Part shown: positions 26,070 to 35,798 of the stretch, piece after piece
Layout: each line of letters opens with the position of its first letter
Position numbering within the stretch: the first letter of the stretch is position 1
DNA from: Mesorhizobium tianshanense
GTDB taxonomy: Bacteria; Pseudomonadota; Alphaproteobacteria; Rhizobiales; Rhizobiaceae
Direction of reading: 5' to 3'
Length of the DNA: 54,167 bases
Assembly (NCBI RefSeq): GCF_007830515.1
Contig: NZ_VLKT01000045.1
Location: forward strand, 9,733-63,899
Position numbers and translations under genes: made by a program
The notes under the pieces: model-generated
Database searches by the model: none
Told to the model about the DNA's origin: nothing
Seen by the model: the letters and a program-made list of their open reading frames with translations, nothing else

Positions 26070-26939
26070 ATGCTGATTCGGCTCGGCTACGAAATCGCCA
26101 TCGACTGCGTTGAAGCCACCCCGGTGATTTCGCTGCTCGAGATCCACAAGGACCGGCAGGCCGACATCAAGCGGCAGACGCGCGTGCTGACCTCGCCTTC
26201 GGTCCCGACCAGGCTCTATCGCGATCTTTATGGCAACACCTGCCGCCGCTTCACGGCGCCTGGCGGCGGCTTTCGCATTCTTTACGACGCGGTCGTCGAG
26301 GACAGCGGCGAGCCCGATGAGGTCAACACGCTGGCCAGGGAAGTGCCGGTGGCGGAGTTGCCGGACGACGTGCTCGGCTATCTGCTCGGCAGCCGCTATT
26401 GCGAGACCGATCATCTCAGCGATCTGGCTTGGCAGGTTTTCGGCCCTGTTCCATCCGGCTGGGCGCGGGTGCAGGCGATCGTCGACTATGTCCACAACCG
26501 TCTGTCGTTCGGTTACGGCTATGCGCGCCCGACCCGCACGGCGGCGCAGGCGCATGAGGAGCGCGTCGGCGTCTGCCGCGACTTCGCTCATCTGGCGATC
26601 ACGCTTTGCCGCTGCATGAACATCCCCGCACGCTACGTGAACGGCTATCTCGGCGATATCGGCGTGCCGGTCGACCCGGCACCGATGGATTTTTCGGCGT
26701 GGCTGGAAGTGTTCCTCGACGGCAAATGGTACACATTCGACCCCCGCCACAACATGCCAAGGATCGGTCGCGTCGTCATCGCGCGCGGCCGTGACGCCAC
26801 CGACGTGCCGCTGCTGCACAGTTTCGGCCAGCACCGGCTCGGCCTGTTCAAGGTCTGGACATACGAGCAGGAAAGCAATCTGTTCAACCCGCCCCATCGC
26901 GGCGTCGACAGGACCGTCAGCGCGCAGATGCTGGCGTAG
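26070..26939 (+). CDS. Transglutaminase-like protein
   Basis: A 289-residue protein. An N-terminal beta domain of about 130 residues, TLYGNTC-type, is followed by a transglutaminase/protease-like core. The Cys block is EERVGVCRDFAHLAITLCR, with Cys169 the likely nucleophile. The Asp block is KWYTFDPRHNMP. The position of the usual active-site His (HAW) reads DFSAWLEVFL, so Ser209 replaces it. The ATG has AGGGGGGAA upstream, which decides the start against a longer frame from 25965. In bacteria such proteins often act as peptidases rather than cross-linkers, and with this substitution catalysis is uncertain. It appears monocistronic, and the next 345 bases are non-coding. Confidence 0.85.
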   Translation: MLIRLGYEIAIDCVEATPVISLLEIHKDRQADIKRQTRVLTSPSVPTRLYRDLYGNTCRRFTAPGGGFRILYDAVVEDSGEPDEVNTLAREVPVAELPDDVLGYLLGSRYCETDHLSDLAWQVFGPVPSGWARVQAIVDYVHNRLSFGYGYARPTRTAAQAHEERVGVCRDFAHLAITLCRCMNIPARYVNGYLGDIGVPVDPAPMDFSAWLEVFLDGKWYTFDPRHNMPRIGRVVIARGRDATDVPLLHSFGQHRLGLFKVWTYEQESNLFNPPHRGVDRTVSAQMLA

Positions 26940-27284
26940 AGGCGCCAAGCGCGAACGGCGTGCGTCCGTGTAATGGTCATCCGGGTCTTCCTACGGGTTT
27001 GATGCGCCTGATTCGCTTCGGCACAGCGCGCCTGTGCCGGTTCGGGACCGGTTTCTTGTGCTCCATGGCAGACGGCGCGATCATGGTAAGCGCCTCGTAA
27101 ACGAAACTGCCGCAGCGGCTTCTCGTTTACCGGTTGTTCACCTTGCCGCATTTCGAAACCAAGCAGAAACAAGGGTTTGATGGTGAGCCGCCGGCTTTTG
27201 ATCCCTTGCCGGCGCCATCCGGCCGGAATCCTGCACTGCGCCTTCACACACGGCCTCGAGGTCGTGGCGAATGGAGGCGGAAGC
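26940..27284. other. Gene-free stretch with several hairpins
   Basis: There is no supported gene. Three dyads are visible. The first is GGCACAG/CTGTGCC at 27020-27038. The second is CCGGT/ACCGG at 27037-27051, followed by TTTCTT. The third is an 8-bp stem GTAAACGA/TCGTTTAC (27097-27104 and 27123-27130) enclosing a second stem, GCCGC/GCGGC. The first two could end the transglutaminase transcript. The third lies 154 bases upstream of the next gene and might be part of its leader. Confidence 0.45.
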
Positions 27285-28646
27285 ATGCGGCATTTTGGGG
27301 GTCTTGTTCACGCGATTGGTGGCTTTGCCGGGGATCGAAGCGGAAACTTCGCGGTTCTGCTCGGCATGGTCGCGTCGGTTCTGGCGCTGGGCGTCGGCTT
27401 TGCCGTCAATGTTTCCCAGCTCTACAACGCCAAGTCGAGCCTGCAAGGCGTGGTCGACGCGGCGGTGACCTCGACGGCGCGCGACCTGACGACCGGCGTC
27501 ATCAAGGAGGCCGATGCCAACGCATCGCTGCAGGCGTTCCTCAACGCCAACAGCCAAGCAGGCATCCTGAGCGCCGACCAGATCGTCCTCGACAAATTGA
27601 CCGTCGACAGGACCGCCAACACGGTTCAGGCTGACGTCCATCTCGATGTCGGGTTTTATTTCCCGCTTTTCAGCATGGGCGACATGCAGCGTGTCACGGC
27701 ATCGACGACGGCACTCTATTCGGACAAGACGATCGAAGTGGCGATGATGCTCGATGTCACAGGGTCGATGGACGGCCAGAAAATCAAGGATCTTAGAACC
27801 GCTGCGGCGAACGCGGTCGACAGTTTCCTGGATGGTCAGGACCCCGCCAAGCCCCGAGTGCGAGTCTCCATCGTGCCATACGCCAATTCGGTGAATGCCG
27901 GCGCGCTTGCCGCCAGCAGCGTCTATGTCGAAACCTCGACCAGCCAGCGCAAGCAGGCGCCCGGCAATGGCGCCGTACAGTATGTCTCCGGCTTTACGCG
28001 TCCGGACAATTGTGCCACCGAGCGCAAGGGGGCCTATCAATATTCGGATGCAGGTCCCGGCGCCAGCATGGTCAATCGCGACTACCTGCTGTCGCCCTTC
28101 GCTTGGAAGAAAAACACGGCCACCTGCCCGACTGCCGCGTTGAAGCCGCTGACGGCGGACGCCGCGGCGCTCAAGAACGTCATCAAGAATTTCGTCGCGT
28201 CGGGCGGCACTGCGGGCCATATCGGCGTACAGTGGGCTTGGTACATGCTTTCGGAAAACTGGGGCAGCGTGATGAAAGCTTCGGAGCGGCCGGCCAAGAT
28301 GGATCCAAAGAAGGTCGCCAAAATCGCGATCCTGATGACCGACGGCGAGTTCAACCTATCCTATTTCGACGCGAGCGCCGTCGATGACGTCTACAACGGC
28401 ACGGGCAAGGAGCCGCCCCGCACGGCGGCCAAGAAACTCTGCGCTGCCATGCGAGACAAGGGCATCGAAATCTTCACCGTTGGCTTCGACCTCAAGGAGA
28501 CGAATGCCAAGGCGACGCTTCAGGACTGCGCGAGCCCGGACACCGCCAAGATCAAGCACTTTTATCAGGCGGCCAATGGGATTGAGCTCAACCAGGCTTT
28601 CCAGGACATAGCGCGCAACATCGAAAGCCTGGCATTGACCAAGTAG
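27285..28646 (+). CDS. TadG-like protein with von Willebrand factor A domain
   Basis: A 453-residue protein. The N-terminus has the TadE/TadG-type pilin-like helix: DRSGNFAVLLGMVASVLALG followed by VGFAVNVSQLYNAKSSLQ, residues about 17-55. A vWA domain begins near residue 150 with a MIDAS-like DVTGSMDG at 157-164. It continues through KIAILMTDGEFNLSYFD and ends with GIEIFTVGFDL plus FYQAANGIELNQAFQDIARN. TadG-like proteins are secreted or envelope-anchored and belong to Flp/Tad pilus loci, but no other tad gene is present here. ATG 27285 has GGAGGCGG upstream; a longer frame from 27177 lacks homology. An intrinsic-type hairpin follows the stop. Confidence 0.87.
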   Translation: MRHFGGLVHAIGGFAGDRSGNFAVLLGMVASVLALGVGFAVNVSQLYNAKSSLQGVVDAAVTSTARDLTTGVIKEADANASLQAFLNANSQAGILSADQIVLDKLTVDRTANTVQADVHLDVGFYFPLFSMGDMQRVTASTTALYSDKTIEVAMMLDVTGSMDGQKIKDLRTAAANAVDSFLDGQDPAKPRVRVSIVPYANSVNAGALAASSVYVETSTSQRKQAPGNGAVQYVSGFTRPDNCATERKGAYQYSDAGPGASMVNRDYLLSPFAWKKNTATCPTAALKPLTADAAALKNVIKNFVASGGTAGHIGVQWAWYMLSENWGSVMKASERPAKMDPKKVAKIAILMTDGEFNLSYFDASAVDDVYNGTGKEPPRTAAKKLCAAMRDKGIEIFTVGFDLKETNAKATLQDCASPDTAKIKHFYQAANGIELNQAFQDIARNIESLALTK

Positions 28647-28680
28647 AGGGCATTGACCAAATGGGGTCCAGGACAAGGAA

Positions 28681-28712
28681 AAGGCCGCCGCTTCTTGCGA
28701 AGCCGGCGGCCT
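28681..28712. terminator. Bidirectional hairpin terminator
   Basis: The stem AAGGCCGCCG...CGGCGGCCTT with an inner CTTC/GAAG stem lies 34 bases after the TadG-like stop. Read on the minus strand it is followed by TTTTCC, so it should also end the minus-strand small transcript that contains the 23-codon frame at 28781-28852. Confidence 0.7.
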
Positions 28713-28780
28713 TCCGTGTTTCCGTCCATGGCGCGGCTCATGGCGGCGACCTCCAGGTCGCCAGCCGCGCATCTCGCGCC

Positions 28781-28852
28781 TTAACGGGAAGACTGCTTCC
28801 CGAAAGTGCAATCCGCTGAGGCCACGTTCTGGAAAACGAAATCACTCGACAT
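28781..28852 (-). CDS. Candidate 23-residue peptide with near-perfect ribosome binding site
   Basis: The ATG at 28852 opens a 24-codon frame including its TAA stop. The peptide begins MSSDFVFQNV, has one Cys in the middle (SADCTFG) and ends with a basic KQSSR. The supporting evidence is the translation signal: AAAGGAGGTGAT ends three bases before the ATG and matches 11 of 12 bases of the anti-16S consensus, better than any other site in this window. A 62-nt hairpin lies upstream and a terminator about 70 bases downstream, so a short dedicated transcript is plausible. It does not resemble PqqA or any other small peptide I know. It could be a regulatory leader, a small membrane-associated or secreted peptide, or a translated part of a small RNA. 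It is divergent from the cyclopropane synthase gene. No homology evidence is available. Confidence 0.5.
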   Translation of the reverse strand: MSSDFVFQNVASADCTFGKQSSR

Positions 28853-28855
28853 CGG

Positions 28856-28867
28856 ATCACCTCCTTT
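28856..28867 (-). promoter_or_regulatory. Near-perfect Shine-Dalgarno sequence
   Basis: On the minus strand the bases read AAAGGAGGTGAT, 11 of 12 matches to the full complement of the 16S rRNA 3' end. The GGAGG core sits seven bases before the ATG at 28852. Its strength is the main reason to take the 23-codon frame seriously. Confidence 0.75.
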
Positions 28868-28899
28868 CGATTTGTTGAACACGCCCTCATGATGGGGTG

Positions 28900-28961
28900 C
28901 CGATCCGCAAATGGCAAGGCGGCGCGCTGAAAATCTCGCGCGGCGCCTGCTTGCGGATCGG
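28900..28961. other. Long hairpin between the small peptide frame and the cyclopropane synthase gene
   Basis: Perfect 11-bp arms CCGATCCGCAA (28900-28910) and TTGCGGATCGG (28951-28961) enclose a second GC stem with GGCGGCGCG and CGCGCGGCGCC arms. It may be a 5' leader structure for the minus-strand small transcript, ending 32 bases before its ribosome binding site. It could instead be a regulatory site for the divergent gene. Confidence 0.5.
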
Positions 28962-29039
28962 ACTGGGTTGCGACCGGCCCGTCGGACGGGCAAACTCCTG
29001 TCGGACCGTGCCAGCATTCGAAGCATGGGAGGAGCGGGC

Positions 29040-30308
29040 ATGGAGGCAGCCGACAGAGCCGCACGGATCGTTCGAACGGTCATCGAAACGCTGAAGCCGG
29101 GTTTCGCGGTCAGGCTGTGGACCGGCGAGCGGATCGGGCCCGCCACCGGCCCCGTGCTCACCATCAACGACCAGGACATCGTCTGGCAGGTGATCCGCCG
29201 GCCCTCCTTCTCGACGCTGATCGAGATGTGGATTTCCAAGACCATCGACGTGGAAGACGGATCGCTGTTCGATTTCTACGCCCTGCCTTCGCAGGGCAAG
29301 CTCCGGACGAAGCTCAAATCGTTGCCGAAGCTGGCGATCCTGCGCGACCTGCCGACCGTGCTGTTTTCGAGAAAACAGATGACGGCGCGGACCGACCTTT
29401 CCGGACACAACCCCTTCGTCAGCGGCTCGAACAGGCAGGCGATCCAGCACCACTACGACATTTCGAACGCGTTCTACCGGCTCTTCCTTGATGAGCGCAT
29501 GGTCTATAGCTGCGGCTATTTCACCGATTTCGCCAACAGCATCGACCAGGCGCAGAAAGACAAGCTCGATCATATCTGCCGCAAGCTCCGGCTGAAGCCC
29601 GGCGAAAGGCTGCTCGACATCGGTTGCGGCTGGGGAGCCATGCTCATCCATGCCGCGAAAAACTACGGCGTCGTCGGCCACGGCGTCTCGCTGTCGGAAG
29701 CCCAGACCCAGCTCGCCCGCAAGCGCATCCGCGCCGAGGGGCTGGAGGACCGCATCACCATCGAGATAAAGTCCTATGCCGAGCTGTCCGGCTCCTTCGA
29801 CAAGATATCGTCGATCGGCATGTTCGAGCATCTGGGGCTCGCCAACCACGCCGCCTATTTCTCGGCCATCCACCGCCTGCTCGAACCGGGCGGCATCTAT
29901 CTGCACCACGCCATCACCCGGCGCGACAAGGGCAGCATGAAGAAGACCTTGCGTAAGGGTCCGGAATTCAAGGCGCTGATCAAATACATCTTTCCCGGCG
30001 GCGAGCTCGACACGATCGGCATGACGCTCGGCAATCTCGAGGCGCACGGCTTTCTCGTCTACGACGTCGAGAATTTGCGCGAGCATTACGCCCGCACCTG
30101 CCGTCTTTGGGCCGAGCGCCTCCACGCACGCTTCGATGAAGCGATCGCCGAGGTCGGCGAAGCCAAGGCGCGCCTCTGGTTGCTTTATCTCACCGGCTGT
30201 TCGATCACGTTCGAACGCGCCTCGGCGCAGATATTCCAGACCGTCGTCACCAAGCGCGCGCGTGGGCCGAGCGGCCTGCCGCCGACGCGGGCAGACCTTT
30301 ACCGGTAG
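29040..30308 (+). CDS. Cyclopropane-fatty-acyl-phospholipid synthase family protein
   Basis: A 422-residue SAM-dependent methyltransferase of normal CFA-synthase length. The N-terminal domain (residues 1-130, with GSLFDFYALPSQGKLRTKLK) precedes the signature HHYDISNAFYRLFLDERMVYS and SCGYF. The SAM motif LLDIGCGWG is at about 191-199. The family block SSIGMFEHLG and the late RLWAERLHARFDEA follow. These enzymes add a methylene bridge to unsaturated acyl chains of membrane phospholipids, often in stationary phase or under acid stress. ATG 29040 has GGGAGGAG upstream, which decides the start; a frame from 28911 crosses the divergent leader. Rhizobia often carry several paralogues, so I do not assign a numbered cfa symbol. 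Confidence 0.93.
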   Translation: MEAADRAARIVRTVIETLKPGFAVRLWTGERIGPATGPVLTINDQDIVWQVIRRPSFSTLIEMWISKTIDVEDGSLFDFYALPSQGKLRTKLKSLPKLAILRDLPTVLFSRKQMTARTDLSGHNPFVSGSNRQAIQHHYDISNAFYRLFLDERMVYSCGYFTDFANSIDQAQKDKLDHICRKLRLKPGERLLDIGCGWGAMLIHAAKNYGVVGHGVSLSEAQTQLARKRIRAEGLEDRITIEIKSYAELSGSFDKISSIGMFEHLGLANHAAYFSAIHRLLEPGGIYLHHAITRRDKGSMKKTLRKGPEFKALIKYIFPGGELDTIGMTLGNLEAHGFLVYDVENLREHYARTCRLWAERLHARFDEAIAEVGEAKARLWLLYLTGCSITFERASAQIFQTVVTKRARGPSGLPPTRADLYR

Positions 30309-30699
30309 TTGGTTCAGGTCATGAACTCATAAACGCAACGGCCAAACGGCCAGCCTTGGTTGCTGCGAGAAGCGCTGCGAAGTCTGCTGGGGTCATTGTG
30401 GAGAGAGCGTCGCCAGCGGCGTCTCTAGCGTTCGAGGATATCGAACTCCGCATTGGCCCGCTGCTTTTCGAGTAGCAACTCGGCCGACGACAGCCGACTG
30501 CAGCCACCGGCCAAAAGCGTGTCGTGAGGCTGCGCGCCAGACACGGTGGCGCGTCTGTGACGGCAACGCTGGCGACTAATGGGTGCCCTGATCTGATCGA
30601 GGGTGTTTGGCACATCACAAGCCCGCCCGCTGGTGTTATGCTGCCTTTGCCTCCGAGGCTTGGTCAATGCTGACGTGCGACGAGGCTGAGGAGGAGGAC
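30309..30699. other. Gene-free stretch, possible decayed coding sequence
   Basis: There is no supported gene. Minus-strand frames show peptide-like stretches such as LSSAELLLEKQRANAEFDI near 30430-30490 and LSTMTPADFAALLAATKAG near 30340-30400 in different frames. This might be a remnant of an old gene, but I cannot name it. The ribosome binding site of the next gene is at its right end. Confidence 0.35.
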
Positions 30700-32091
30700 A
30701 TGGCAGCGACGGAACTTCAAAACCGCAGTGGCGTGCGGATTGGCACCGATCTTATCGATGAGTTCGCCGTCGGGCTGGCTGGACGCTTAATCCGGCCTGC
30801 TGATGCCGACTACGACGAGGCGCGCCGGATTTGGAACGCGGCAATCGACCGGCATCCGGGATTGGTTTCACGCTGCCTCGGTGTCGCCGATGTAATCCAT
30901 GCGGTGAAATTCGCCGCTAGAAACGACCTTCTCGTCGCGGTGCGTGGGGGCGGTCACAATGTCGCCGGGCGGGCACTATGCGACAACGGCATTGTTGTCG
31001 ACCTCTCCGCCATGCGTGGCGTGCTGGTTGAGCCCAAGACGCGCACCGTGCGGGTGCAGGGCGGCGCGACGCTTGGCGACCTCGACCGCGAGACACATCT
31101 GCATGGGCTGGCGGTGCCGGTCGGCGTCGTGTCGAAGACCGGCGTTGCCGGGCTGACACTCGGCGGCGGCGTAGGCTGGCTGGTGCGCAAGCACGGGCTG
31201 AGTTGCGACAACGTGATCTCGTTTGAGCTGGTGACGGCGGAGGGACGCCTGCTGACGGCCAGCGCAGAAGAACACCCCGACCTCTTCTGGGCCTTACGCG
31301 GCGGAGGCGGCAATTTCGGCATCGTCACCTGCTTCACCTTCCGCGCGCAGCAAATATCCTCGGTGTTCGGCGGCTTGATCGTTCACGGCCGCAACAAGGC
31401 CCGCGAGGTGCTGCGCTTCTATCGCGACTTCATGGCCACGGCACCGGAGGAACTGACTGCCTACGCGGCCATGTTGACGACGCCGGACGGCATGCCGGCG
31501 GTCGGTATAGTCGCTTGCTGGTGCGGAGACATGGAAGAAGGCGCACGCGTGCTGGCGCCGCTGCGAGCCTTCGGTCCGCCGCTGCTCGACGCCATACAGC
31601 CAATGCCCTACCCGTCGATGCAGAAGCTGCTGGACGGGGCATTCCCGGACGGCACCCACAATTACTGGAAGGCGAGCTTCGTTCCGCAACTTACCGATAC
31701 GGTCATCGACCTGCTTGTTGAGCATGGAAACCGCATGGAGTCGCCTCTCTCGGCCTGTCTCGTGGAGTTCTACGGCGGCGCGCCAGGCAGGGTCAGTCGC
31801 GCGGACTCCGCCTTCGCCCAGCGGAACGCGGAATACAATATCGGGATGACTGCGCAGTGGACGGATCCGGCCGAAAGCGAAAGGCATATAGCCTGGGTGC
31901 GGGCCATGTACGATGCGTTCGAGCCGCATTCGAGTGGCATGCACCTCCTCAACTTTCAGAGCGAACCCGCGGAGGACGTGATCCGTGCCTCCTTCGGTGA
32001 TAATTACAGTCGGCTTGCCGAGGTAAAGCGGAAATATGATCCCATGAATTTTTTCAGCCTCAACCAAAACATCTCGGCCGCAGCACACTAG
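30700..32091 (+). CDS. FAD-linked oxidase with BBE-type C-terminus
   Basis: A 463-residue oxidoreductase of the berberine-bridge/6-hydroxynicotine-oxidase family. The FAD-binding PCMH domain covers about residues 40-210. RGGGHNVAG supplies the His that links FAD by an 8-alpha bond. The second, Cys-based link found in bicovalent members is absent, because the matching stretch is PVGVVSKTGVAGLTLGGG with Val and Ser. The substrate domain follows, and the BBE motif KYDPMNFFSLNQNI closes the protein. These enzymes oxidise alcohols, sugars or amines with O2. ATG 30700 has GAGGAGGA upstream and is preferred over the frame opening at 30607. The gene stands alone, and the substrate is unknown. Confidence 0.92.
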   Translation: MAATELQNRSGVRIGTDLIDEFAVGLAGRLIRPADADYDEARRIWNAAIDRHPGLVSRCLGVADVIHAVKFAARNDLLVAVRGGGHNVAGRALCDNGIVVDLSAMRGVLVEPKTRTVRVQGGATLGDLDRETHLHGLAVPVGVVSKTGVAGLTLGGGVGWLVRKHGLSCDNVISFELVTAEGRLLTASAEEHPDLFWALRGGGGNFGIVTCFTFRAQQISSVFGGLIVHGRNKAREVLRFYRDFMATAPEELTAYAAMLTTPDGMPAVGIVACWCGDMEEGARVLAPLRAFGPPLLDAIQPMPYPSMQKLLDGAFPDGTHNYWKASFVPQLTDTVIDLLVEHGNRMESPLSACLVEFYGGAPGRVSRADSAFAQRNAEYNIGMTAQWTDPAESERHIAWVRAMYDAFEPHSSGMHLLNFQSEPAEDVIRASFGDNYSRLAEVKRKYDPMNFFSLNQNISAAAH

Positions 32092-32313
32092 CTGCCCCTC
32101 ATTAAAAAACCGCGGGAGGTTATCGACGCGTTCCTCCGGATGTCAGTGTGAATTGGCAGCATATGGATACGCCGACGAATTGCCTCGTCGACGGCGGATA
32201 GTCCGGTGCGGTGTTTAGCGGCTGCGAGGTCCGGTTCGGGGGGCACCCCTCGATACGCTGGCGAGCGAAAAAGCATCGAATTGAGCGGCATTTTTCAACG
32301 CCTTCTTGGGGTC

Positions 32314-33054
32314 TTAGACCAACCGCATCGTCTCGCCGATTTCGACGCGGGCCGGCCGGTCGACCGTGCAGTAGACGCCGAGATTGTGCGCGTTGTGGCG
32401 GACCAGATTGCGCAGGATCGCCGGGTCGTGATCGAAACCGTCCTGGGCGATGATGGTGAAGCCGCATCGGCGGCAGGGCTCGGAGATGGTCAACACCAGG
32501 TCGCCGATCGTCAGCTTGCGACCGATCCATCCCGTCTCCGGGAACGATCCCTCGACAGCCGCCATGTCGACGACGATGTTGGGGCGGAAGCGGCGCGGGT
32601 CGGCGGCGCCGTCGGGATGCAGCGCCTTCAGGCGCGCCAACGAAGCGGTGGTCAGGAGGTGGACCGGAGCCTTGCGGTAGCGCTCCGCGGTCAGGGAACC
32701 GGCGTAGTTCGGCGCGGCATCTTCCCGGCGAAACGGCCGGATCGAGGCCTCGAAGCCGAGAAAGGCAGAAACAGTGCGGTCGCTTTCGACGCCCGGCGCC
32801 GTCAGCCACTCGCCGCCGGGAATGGCGATCTCAAGCTCGCGGTCACTGGTCAGCCGTGTACGAATGAGCGGCACCTTGTGCCATTTCGCCTCGCGGTCAG
32901 GCCGCGCGATCTCACCGTCGGAGGCATCGACAAGGCCGAACAGGCGGTCGCCATCGATGCTTTCGACACCGACCGAGATCACTTCCAGGCGTTCGCCGGC
33001 GAGCGAACTCGCCGGATAGCGCCAAAGCTCGGCGACGGAGCCCAGCGCGGCCAT
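32314..33054 (-). CDS. MOSC-domain protein
   Basis: A 246-residue protein. An N-terminal MOSC beta-barrel (AELWRYPASSLAGERLEVIS, residues 8-27) precedes the MOSC domain proper (about 100-240), with DPRRFRPNIVVD and SEPCRRCGFTI. The Cys in EPCRRC is the residue that binds the molybdenum cofactor or carries sulfur in mARC-type and MOCS3-like proteins. Such proteins reduce N-hydroxylated compounds or handle sulfur on the cofactor. The start lies eight bases after the acetyl-CoA synthetase stop on the same strand, so the two probably form an operon, although no functional link is obvious. Redox partners are not encoded nearby. Confidence 0.88.
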   Translation of the reverse strand: MAALGSVAELWRYPASSLAGERLEVISVGVESIDGDRLFGLVDASDGEIARPDREAKWHKVPLIRTRLTSDRELEIAIPGGEWLTAPGVESDRTVSAFLGFEASIRPFRREDAAPNYAGSLTAERYRKAPVHLLTTASLARLKALHPDGAADPRRFRPNIVVDMAAVEGSFPETGWIGRKLTIGDLVLTISEPCRRCGFTIIAQDGFDHDPAILRNLVRHNAHNLGVYCTVDRPARVEIGETMRLV

Positions 33055-33062
33055 GAACTGCG

Positions 33063-35018
<1,956 letters not shown>

Positions 35019-35321
35019 TTTTTCACTTTCCTCCCGAACCAGGCCGCCCGGCTTGACCGCCGGCGGCATCACGGCGAAGCGGCCGCGAATTCGCGCGCAT
35101 TATTAACAGTTCCGCGGTGACGGCAACATTAGACGTTGGATTCGCGCGGCGGGATGCCGCAGACGTTTTCGATGCTGCTGTCAGCACTCAGGCAGGATCG
35201 CTGCTAACTGCATGATTTTGCGACGTAAACCCGATCTACACCAGAAAAAATCAATAGACGATTAAGCAAATAGCGCGCACAATTTCAAACTGGGAGGAAG
35301 GAGAATCAACTGGGGGCTGCA
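35019..35321. other. Divergent intergenic region between acs and usg
   Basis: There is no gene on either strand. The acs ribosome binding site is at the left end. AGGAAGGAGAA lies near 35294-35305, upstream of usg. The middle is locally AT-richer (near 35240-35280) and probably holds the usg promoter, but I cannot assign hexamers with confidence. Confidence 0.4.
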
Positions 35322-35594
35322 ATGCGCGACCATTCCGAAATGGACCTGATGCTCAAGGGCTATGGCTTGACCACGGCCAAGATCCTTTATCATTTTCCCG
35401 ATCATCCGCATCTGCTGCAGAGCTTCATCTGGCAGGACTACGACATTGCTCCGAAATTTCCGGTGCTGATAAGGTTCATCGAGTTCTGGCAGACCAGGCT
35501 CGACGGCCCGCTGCATTCGGTGAGCTATACGCACCAGAAGCTGATCGCGCCAAATGAATGGCAAAAGGTCGACGGCGAGTTCGTGCTGCATTAG
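35322..35594 (+). CDS. usg: Usg family protein
   Basis: A 90-residue protein with the family pattern GYGLTTAKILYHFPDHPHLL and QSFIWQDYDIAPKFPVL. The name comes from genes found upstream of trpF in other bacteria; the proposed link to phosphoribosylanthranilate isomerase is unproven, and no trp gene is near here. It is rich in aromatic residues and has no signal or membrane segment, so it should be cytoplasmic. An AAGGAGAA ribosome binding site is 17 or more bases upstream, and a weaker GGGGG lies closer. A palindromic repeat follows it. Confidence 0.88.
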   Translation: MRDHSEMDLMLKGYGLTTAKILYHFPDHPHLLQSFIWQDYDIAPKFPVLIRFIEFWQTRLDGPLHSVSYTHQKLIAPNEWQKVDGEFVLH

Positions 35595-35672
35595 GGCGCC
35601 GGCGCAGAAAGTTCTGACGGGCTGCTTGCGTGATGGATCGCATGCCTCGGTGATTGGCGGAAACGTCCATCG

Positions 35673-35734
35673 CTTCGTCATCCCAGGGTCCCCGCGACGG
35701 AGCTTCGCTCCTGCTTCGCCCTGGGATGACGAAG
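35673..35734. repeat. Palindromic repeat with 16-bp inverted ends
   Basis: A 62-bp element with perfect 16-bp arms, CTTCGTCATCCCAGGG (35673-35688) and its complement (35719-35734), around a short inner hairpin, GGAGCTTCGCTCC at 35699-35711. I recall close relatives of this sequence scattered in Mesorhizobium genomes. It lies between usg and the aldo/keto reductase stop. Confidence 0.8.
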
Positions 35735-35798
35735 TTGGGGAGGCCTCGGCTAATCCCGAATGTTCATGATGGTCGCCCGAAACGAATGATCGCGCCAA

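Noticed and set aside
28738..29064. A 108-codon minus-strand frame overlapping the small peptide frame
   Set aside because: It starts within the cyclopropane synthase coding sequence, crosses the leader hairpin and has no ribosome binding site. The strong site serves the 23-codon frame instead.
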